DNA of 64,000 nucleotides from Hofstenia miamia (taxonomy: Eukaryota; Xenacoelomorpha; Acoela; Hofsteniidae): the NCBI GenBank assembly GCA_900660155.1, contig CABFPE010000009.1, positions 1,784,836-1,848,835 of the forward strand, read 5' to 3'. This document shows positions 57,533-64,000 of this stretch, one piece after another. The position numbers and the translations under genes are program-made. Numbering within the stretch: position 1 is the first letter of the stretch; each line of letters opens with the position of its first letter. Below the pieces are notes generated by a model, which made no database searches, was not told the origin of the DNA, and worked only from the letters and a program-made list of their open reading frames with translations.

Positions 57533-60500
57533 CTAAAAAGCAGATTTTCTAACAAGATAAAACTAAGTAGTAACAAGGGAAAACTTAAATATATCTGATA
57601 TTTTATAGATAATTGAACAAATATTTACCCGGTAATATGAAAACACGGAACATCTTTTAATTCGATGGAGTCACGTGCAATTTTGTTAATGATATCGGTT
57701 ATGTCGCAAGCTAAAAAATAAGGCTGAAATTTAAGAAAAAATTTAAATAATTATATTAGAAATATTTAACAACAACTGAAGTAAGAACTCAATAAATAAT
57801 TAAGAGTAGATAGATAAGCTTTCTAAGTTAAAACTGAAGGCAACAACAAACTAGAAATAACAAAATTTGTATTAATCATTTCCAAGAAAATGCATGACAG
57901 GACCATAAAATTTATCTTGAGCACAGTATATATTTTCAATAAACTAATAATACTTGCGCATTACAAAAGATAGAAATCAGTTCACTTACAGCCAATACGA
58001 AACGGAGACCAGACTTCCGGTACTTTATCAGGCTCTATTGGTATGAACCGATAGATTTCCAATAACAAATACACCCTTGAAGCATTATCAATTTCAAGTG
58101 TGCTCAAATCCTAAAATTCAAAACAGTGAACAAATTTCTATAAAATTTTTCTATTATTAAAAAATAAAACTGTAAAAAAATCTCATAGAACACACGTAAA
58201 TGATTCACTCTATGCACGTATACAATCATGAATCATGCGGGATTAAAACAGTTAAAAATTATGCTGTTACCAAATAGGAACCAGCCGGGCTGGCAGCTAG
58301 TACGTTTAAATTATCTGTTGGGCTAGGGTTTGCTGGAAGGAAAGTTGGAATTGACTCCAACAAGAGAATTGTAACCCCAAAAAATATAAGTAAAATATAA
58401 GTAAATTCAATAGTTTTCAAATGTTGTTTTCACTACAAATTTGGTAGTGCGATATCAAAGTAAATATTCAAGGATAAGAATGCTATTATGAATTTGATTT
58501 TGTTACCACTACTACAACTTTTGTAATCATTACATGAATTTACTTCATTATTAAGCACCGATTTTTTCAATACCATTGTCAGTTGGATCTTTTAAAGTGG
58601 TTTACTGAAAGGTAAATATTTACTAAAAATCAAGAAAAAGCTATTTCAGATATTTTGAAGAAAAACTGAATGTTGCTTTGTAAGAAGCAAGAGACCATTG
58701 AATCTACGACCAAAGAATTATGGCCTACGGCCGGTCAATTTCAAAATACATTTTGCACTACCGGCTGAGGATAAGAAAATTGTCTTGACCACATAACGCA
58801 TGCGTTGACACTCCATTTGAATATGAAAATGCTAATTTGCAACAATGGCTTTAAGCTTTGTTTCTGACTTCTATGATTTTGATAAGAAAACATGTTTATA
58901 TGGTTCATTTTATCGCGATATCTGACGATGAATATTTGAGCCTAAATGACTTTAAAACTACGGATTCACCGATTAATGAAAATTAACTGATCAATAGAGG
59001 CGATTAATGAAAATTACAGTGCTAGGCCTAGTTCAAGGCACCCCCGCTTAACGGTCCCCTACAAATGTACATTCCGCAAACAACACTTGATTTTTCACAA
59101 AGATTGAAGTAACGTAATGAAATGTTCTGTAATCGAAAACTTCCTCAGTTAAATTGCTATCATATGATTTAAGAGAGAATTGTCACTATAAGTGATTGTG
59201 AAAGCGAAGCTCTCGCAAGATGCTTTCAAAATGAAAACAGACAATAAAATGATAGCAACGGCTATCAATAATAATACAAAAATTTTCTCAAAAAACAAGC
59301 CATCCTTGTAAAGTTCTTATATGCATGTAAATGATATTTGTTGATTAATGAAATTGTAGCAAAGGTGCAACCTATCGCTTCAAGTGTAATTGTTTACTAA
59401 AAAATTTACATGACAATGAAATATGATAAATCATGATTCACGAGCAAAAACGAAATTTCTGTCTACATAAGTCAAATTTTGTAAGCTGATGTCTATTTTG
59501 TCCAACATGTTATATCCTGTCATCTAAAACTGAATTTCAACAAAATCTTATTGATTTTATGAAAATGCCGCAAAATCATAAAAATTCAAAAAGTAAACAT
59601 TTCCAAGAATTTGTTATGCAGTCTGAAGACAGCAAGTAATTTTTTGCGTTGTTTTATTAAATGCAATAAACGCAAATGTTTAGATCAAAAATGTTAAATT
59701 TAGTACCAGACCTAACCAAATAAGTATTCGCAACTACAAATTTAAATTTTATTTGAGAGGCGTGTTGTCAATTTTTGTATTTTAATTCTATGTCTTGATT
59801 TGTAGATTAATTCTTTGATTGCATATTGTGTATAAATTAAATTAAAAATATGTATGATTACTTGTTTTTAAGAAGCATTTGTAAACAAAATAAAGCTATT
59901 TTAGAAAAAATAACTTTTTGATGATTCATCGAAACCTTAATTTAAAATTATTCCTCCAAAAATATTTTACAGATTGGATGTTAAACCAAAAAAGATAAAA
60001 TAAGTTCAATCCAGAAAATACCCTAAAAACCGCGTTATCGGGTCATTGATGAAGTTCACTCACACATTAATTTCTTAATTAAGATTCCATGTATTAACCT
60101 TAAACTGTATGGTGATTTTTAAAATTTTTTTTCATGATTGTAAATATTTTTTAAAAGCAAATAGCAGCTAAAGAAGTTGTTAACCGCAAACAGCAACCCT
60201 TTTGCTGTTTACAGCTTCGATATTTTCTTACTTAGTTCTTAGATTGAATCGATAAAAAATTCGTAGATAGGTTCTGACATTGCATGGATAAGAGCAGGGG
60301 GTTTTTTATGATCATGCAAAAATATTGAAGAAATGCATTTCCCGACTTAGTTTTTAATTTTTTTTAATGTTTCGCCAAGCATTTTTTGATTTAATTAGTT
60401 TAGTTGGGGGACCAACCCCCCCCCCTCTGGGACCAGATGTGAAGAAAATTGAAAATAGTTCACTTTGATCTACAATCGCATAGAAATTTAGCAAATCATT

Positions 60501-61485
60501 TTCACATAATATATATGTAGTCTTTTAGAATACGTATATTACGCCAATGGAAAGAAAATGTTTGTTTGCACATAAGCAATTACTGTGCCCATTGTTTGTT
60601 TACAGCCCTCTTAAAAATCATAAACGCGCCTTTGATATCCGGTGCTTTGTAAATGCTTTGAAAATTTTTCTAAATGAAAAGTCAATCATCTATTTTAGAA
60701 GTTGACAATGAGCGAGACATGACAGTTATAAATATGCACAGCACACCACACAATTGTGAAATGACTCATAGTATAAAAATAATATTCATGAGAATCCAAA
60801 TATAAAATATAATTGATACGTTGAATCACCCTCTACCAATGGTGTTTGTTGACTAATTGGTGCTGCAAGTATCTTTATGAATGATTACATCACTGGTCTA
60901 ATTCTTGTGCGTCTTTGTGGGCTGTTGAGGGGATTGAAAGACATTGCTAGTGTTAAGGGCACAGATAATATGCCAAAATGGGTAAAATTTATTTGCTGTT
61001 TTAAACAGTACTTGTTTGCTGCTTGTTGTAAGTGCTTGCAGCTGTTAAAAGCAGTGTTGTTGGTAGCCTTGTATGTAGCTAAAAAACTATTCACGCTATG
61101 CTAAACCTGAAAGCACCAAGTGATAGAGAAGAGTATCCTCTTTCTTTTTCATTCCAAATTCGTGACTTTGCGCACGACACGCCTCAATAGGTTTGGGATA
61201 CCTTTGCACATACCAAGAAATAAAAAAAAATTGTTGTTGCTAGCATGTGCTCAAACTTTATAAATACATGAACATTGGGTATGGAGAGAATTTAAATATT
61301 TTTCAAATATTCGAATTTTTCAAAAAAAACTGTTAATCTTTTCAACAACTTCCAGCCACAGCAATATGGTTTAACTGAAGTTTTTAACATTGCACTAAAG
61401 CATGTTCCCCAATAGACCTGTTCATTACTCACGATTTTCAAATTCCTTGTAACTGTGGAAAAACGGCTTGTCTTCGTAATGGACA
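57442..61485 (-). CDS. Gene C: unrecognised conserved-looking gene, 3' exons
   Basis: Minus-strand exons chain with compatible phases and canonical sites: 61433-61485 (tentative), 58271-58332, 57990-58110, 57629-57710, 57442-57532 with stop CTA/TAG at 57442. They encode VHYEDKPFFHSYKEFEN, NPSPTDNLNVLAASPAGSYL, DLSTLEIDNASRVYLLLEIY, RFIPIEPDKVPEVWSPFRIG, CDITDIINKIARDSIELKDV, PCFHITGSGLDEFFAHGG and a final KKAAGDSMEFIHS. The composition is ordinary globular protein; I do not recognise the family. Transcription is convergent with gene B. The 3' end lies 47 bp from the Tc1-like copy 2. Confidence 0.65.
57629..57710 (-). CDS. Gene C penultimate exon
   Basis: Acceptor TTTTTTAG, donor ACCGG|GTAAAT; reads CDITDIINKIARDSIELKDV then PCFHIT. 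Entry phase matches the upstream exon (T|CT gives Ser). Confidence 0.68.
57990..58110 (-). CDS. Gene C exon
   Basis: Acceptor GAATTTTAG, donor GGCT|GTAAGT; 40 codons beginning DLSTLEIDNASRVYLLLEIY and ending PEVWSPFRIG. The strongest coding stretch of gene C. Confidence 0.75.
58271..58332 (-). CDS. Gene C exon
   Basis: Acceptor CCTTCCAG, donor TTG|GTAACA; reads NPSPTDNLNVLAASPAGSYL. Exit phase 0 joins the next exon. Confidence 0.66.
58333..61432. other. Gene C long intron
   Basis: AT-rich, no exon recognised on either strand. Holds the dispersed repeat at 61,109-61,200 and a C-run at 60,416-60,426. The 75-codon plus-strand frame at 60,877-61,104 looks random. Confidence 0.4.
61109..61200 (+). 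repeat. Dispersed repeat, copy 2 (GAAAGCACCA...GTATCCT)
   Basis: Homologous to 36,391-36,480 over about 90 bp, with shared blocks in the same order (gaaagcacca, gtatcct, actttgcg, acgcct.aa..aggttt). Confidence 0.5.
61433..61485 (-). CDS. Gene C tentative upstream exon
   Basis: Acceptor TAACTAG, donor AAATC|GTGAGT; reads VHYEDKPFFHSYKEFEN. The leftover C plus CA of the next exon gives Pro (…EFEN-P-NPSP), an exact phase fit. Separated by 3.1 kb. A 53-nt exon can arise by chance. Confidence 0.45.
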
Positions 61486-62755
61486 CTAGTTAGTTTAAGG
61501 TTAACAAAAAGACAAGGCCGCCCATTATTATGTCGTCTTACAAACTATAGCTGGTTAAAATATGAAAAATTGATCAACAATAGTCTTTAACCGAATTACA
61601 GGGCCCATGAACCTTGACTTTGTTGCAACTCTAATAAAATATTAGGTTCCTAATGATTTACAATGTGTATCCGATACTGATTTTAAAATAGAGTTCGTGC
61701 AAAATACTAGTCATGCACATTCTAGAACTTACCACTTGCATTGAATCTATCAATAAACGTTAATAAAAGATCGAAATATAGGTAGCAAAGCATACAGTGA
61801 AAATAATTTTGTATTCTTCTTGATTACTTCTCTTCATCACGGCGGGCTCACTAAAATGAGCACAATGAGTTTATTTTAAAACAGATAATAGAAAACATAA
61901 TTTTCTATGTGTTTGCTACCCCATTTAAGCAAAATACTTGCGAAAACCAAACTTGCATGCAGAATCATTTGATCAAGAACTTCAACCATTTACTTCCTTA
62001 AGAATTACTTTTACTTCACTAGGCTAATCATTTCAGAAGCCCTGGCCTATGAATTTCAAAATTTTGTTAATATTTATTTTCAATTGTCTGGTCGTAACAA
62101 AAGCGGTTAAATTTTTGGAAACGATTCTAAAGCCTTCGACGCATGCAACATATAGATAAATCAGCGACCTTCAGATCCTCCCGACAAGATAACCAATTTC
62201 TACATAGTTAGAGATGAAACCCCAAAAAACATGTTATGGCTTATTACAATCATTACTAATTATTGAATTTCAATGGAAAACCCAAACATTTTTCTAAAAA
62301 AATAATAACCATTATAAACCATATGCACTTAATGAACAACAACGTAATTCGCACTAATAGCAACAAAAAATACCATGGAAATAGCTTAAAATGGAAATAG
62401 CTTAAGAGCATGATATAACGATTTAATATTTCAGCTAGGGCCCTGCGAGCACTCGAAAATTCGATTTGGGTCCACTTGAAATTGAAGCATTAACAGGCTT
62501 CGAGTTAAGTCGAGTCGACTTGAATTACGTTGATTTGATATTGAATAGTAAATTGCATGATTGAGAAATATATATAATTTTATGATTGAAAAAGCCTTCT
62601 ACAAAAAATTGTCTCTAGACGGCTGGATTGAGTCATATTGTCTAGCGAATGATTGTGACTAACATCCAAATACCAGAATTGATTGATATTACGTTGATAT
62701 AATCTCCATTCCGAGTTAAATTTTTAAAAGCTGTGTTAAAACAAGGGATCGTTAG

Positions 62756-63140
62756 ATTTTAATCGCGATTAATCGTATGAAAAAAAAATTGGCGATAGAT
62801 TAATCGTAATCGCTGCTGCCAGGAGATTAATAATCGCGATTAATCGTCGATTAATCTACTTCTGATTTAAAATATTCAAAATACAATATATCAATTGAAA
62901 GATTTTCAAATTAGAAATATTAACTATTATTGTTATTTGAGATTATTTCCTGAAGTCATTTTACTCTGCATGTGCTTGTTAGGGTAAAGAAATTTGGATC
63001 TCTAAGTTGAGGGGTAATTAACAATTTGGTAATCAGATAGAGCATAACCAGCTTTGCTGAACAGTCTCTCAACCTGATTAGAAGTTGGCGTGATAAAATC
63101 GAGGATCCTTATATATAGAATTATGCAACATTCGACGCTT
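62756..63140 (-). mobile_element. Decayed hAT transposon, 3' part with C-terminal transposase domain
   Basis: The minus strand reads DFITPTSNQVERLFSKAGYA then, past one stop, KFLYPNKHMQSKM, the hAT C-terminal dimerisation block (SxxVERLFSxAG...). It is followed at 62,756-62,860 by a dense repeat of the palindrome aatcgcgatt / gattaatcg, as in subterminal regions of hAT elements. The stop interrupts the block, and the 5' part of the transposase is not seen, so this is a dead remnant. Confidence 0.78.
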
Positions 63141-64000
63141 CCTAGGTATGTTAGATGACTAAGGCCACGGTTAGACTGGTGATTGTTTTAAAAGTGATCT
63201 ATCACATTTTGATTGAATCGCACGTCTAACCACCCAAGATAATTAGCAATGTGACGATCACAAGGAAATCACCTCATTATCATGATCAAAGTTGCCGCTT
63301 TCCAGTTGGTAAACAAGTTCAAACTTTTATTCAAGTGATAGTAGACAGGAAACTTTTCCGTAACTTAAAAACATCAACATTGTTAAATAATGTATTTATA
63401 TACTAAATTTACAATTATTTTACGAATTACCTAATTTCAGCATATCAAAGTGGCCGATATTCATTATAGTGAAAAGCTCATCTGAAAAAGTGAAAAACTT
63501 CACATTATCCAACCTACCTTACACTAAATCGCCTACAATTTGCACTATTCAAAGCAAGATGCTACTAGACATTAACCTCTTACATATTAAAAGTTCACTA
63601 GAATACAATTCATACAACAAAACAATCAGAGACTTTATGGCTGCTAATTTTAAGCAAAAGCTAAGTTAAGCCACGAGGAGACATTGAATCCGGTATCAAA
63701 ATAATTAATGGGATTGGAACTAAATCTAATTCGACAATATGAGAGTGTGAGCAATAAGATCGATTCTTCAAGAACCGTAGCTCTTTACTAGTAGGCATAT
63801 GTGCATATGTTAACTAAAAATAAGTTTTTTATAAGAAATATTTTATAAGAATCAGAGGCTTTAAAATGCTCAAAATTTAAGAATTATATAAGAATCAATC
63901 TAAGGCTTAAAATATGAAATTTCGAGATTTCTGAAAACCTAATATACTTTTGGTAAAACATACACTGTACTTGTTTATATTGCATAAACAATCATGGTGC
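63141..64000. other. AT-rich DNA at right edge
   Basis: A patch at 63,172-63,235 (ggccacggttagactggtga ... cgcacgtctaaccacc) has the look of an inverted-repeat MITE (ggttagac / gtctaacc). A 66-codon plus frame (63,469-63,669) has no recognised match. Confidence 0.4.

Noticed and set aside
61733-61800. Minus-strand stretch YLYFDLLLTFIDRFNAS with a GTAAGT donor, considered as another gene C exon
   Set aside because: No acceptor in a usable place, and its exit phase does not fit the exon at 61433-61485.
63441-63669. Open plus-strand stretch after ATTTCAG, considered as a further gene B exon
   Set aside because: No likeness to the expected DOCK segment and no phase constraint to test it.
1-64000. 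tRNA or rRNA genes and CRISPR-like arrays
   Set aside because: No cloverleaf with A/B boxes, rRNA-like block or regularly spaced direct repeat was noticed by eye on either strand; a covariance-model scan was not possible.

Overview
The window is invertebrate-type animal nuclear DNA. It is very AT-rich, with small spliced exons (44-180 nt), GT...AG introns whose acceptors are mostly TTTAG or TTTTAG, and a dense load of DNA transposons. Introns are bimodal: several are only 42-44 nt, others run to many kilobases. An ammonium-transporter exon (a family absent from vertebrates) and highly diverged DOCK genes point to a fast-evolving invertebrate. The species cannot be fixed from the sequence; flatworms and other lineages with minimal introns would fit.

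Layout. (1) 1-24,468, plus strand: the 3' half of a DOCK-family Rac/Cdc42 exchange-factor gene (gene A). I resolve 22 exons covering the late armadillo-like region, the whole DHR-2 (DOCKER) catalytic domain and a short LPPLP tail. (2) 24.7-30.3 kb: a 350-bp hAT-type MITE, a plus-strand LINE reverse-transcriptase scrap, and a decayed minus-strand LINE of Jockey/I type. (3) 30.3-38 kb: gene-poor, AT-rich DNA with microsatellites. (4) 37,956-38,107: a clear first exon of an ammonium transporter, without visible downstream exons. (5) 40.3-42.9 kb and 56.0-57.4 kb: inverted, rearranged copies of a Tc1-like transposon. (6) 43,192-54,789, plus strand: seven exons of a second DOCK-family gene (gene B), covering the linker before DHR-1, the DHR-1 (C2) domain and the start of the region after it; it runs into a 1000-base assembly gap (54,997-55,996). 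(7) 57,442-61,485, minus strand: the 3' exons of an unrecognised gene (gene C). (8) The right end carries a decayed hAT transposase.

Gene A shows only C-terminal and gene B only N-terminal parts, in the same orientation, so the simplest reading is two tandem DOCK paralogues. DOCK proteins bind phosphoinositides through DHR-1 and exchange nucleotide on Rac/Cdc42 through DHR-2. Gene A keeps the valine of the nucleotide-sensor loop, so it could be an active exchange factor. The transposons lie in introns and intergenic DNA. Several are dated as single insertions by clean 8-bp target-site duplications: hAT at 6,505-8,162, MITEs at 19,837-20,191 and 24,748-25,097, and a degenerate duplication at 52,900-53,347.
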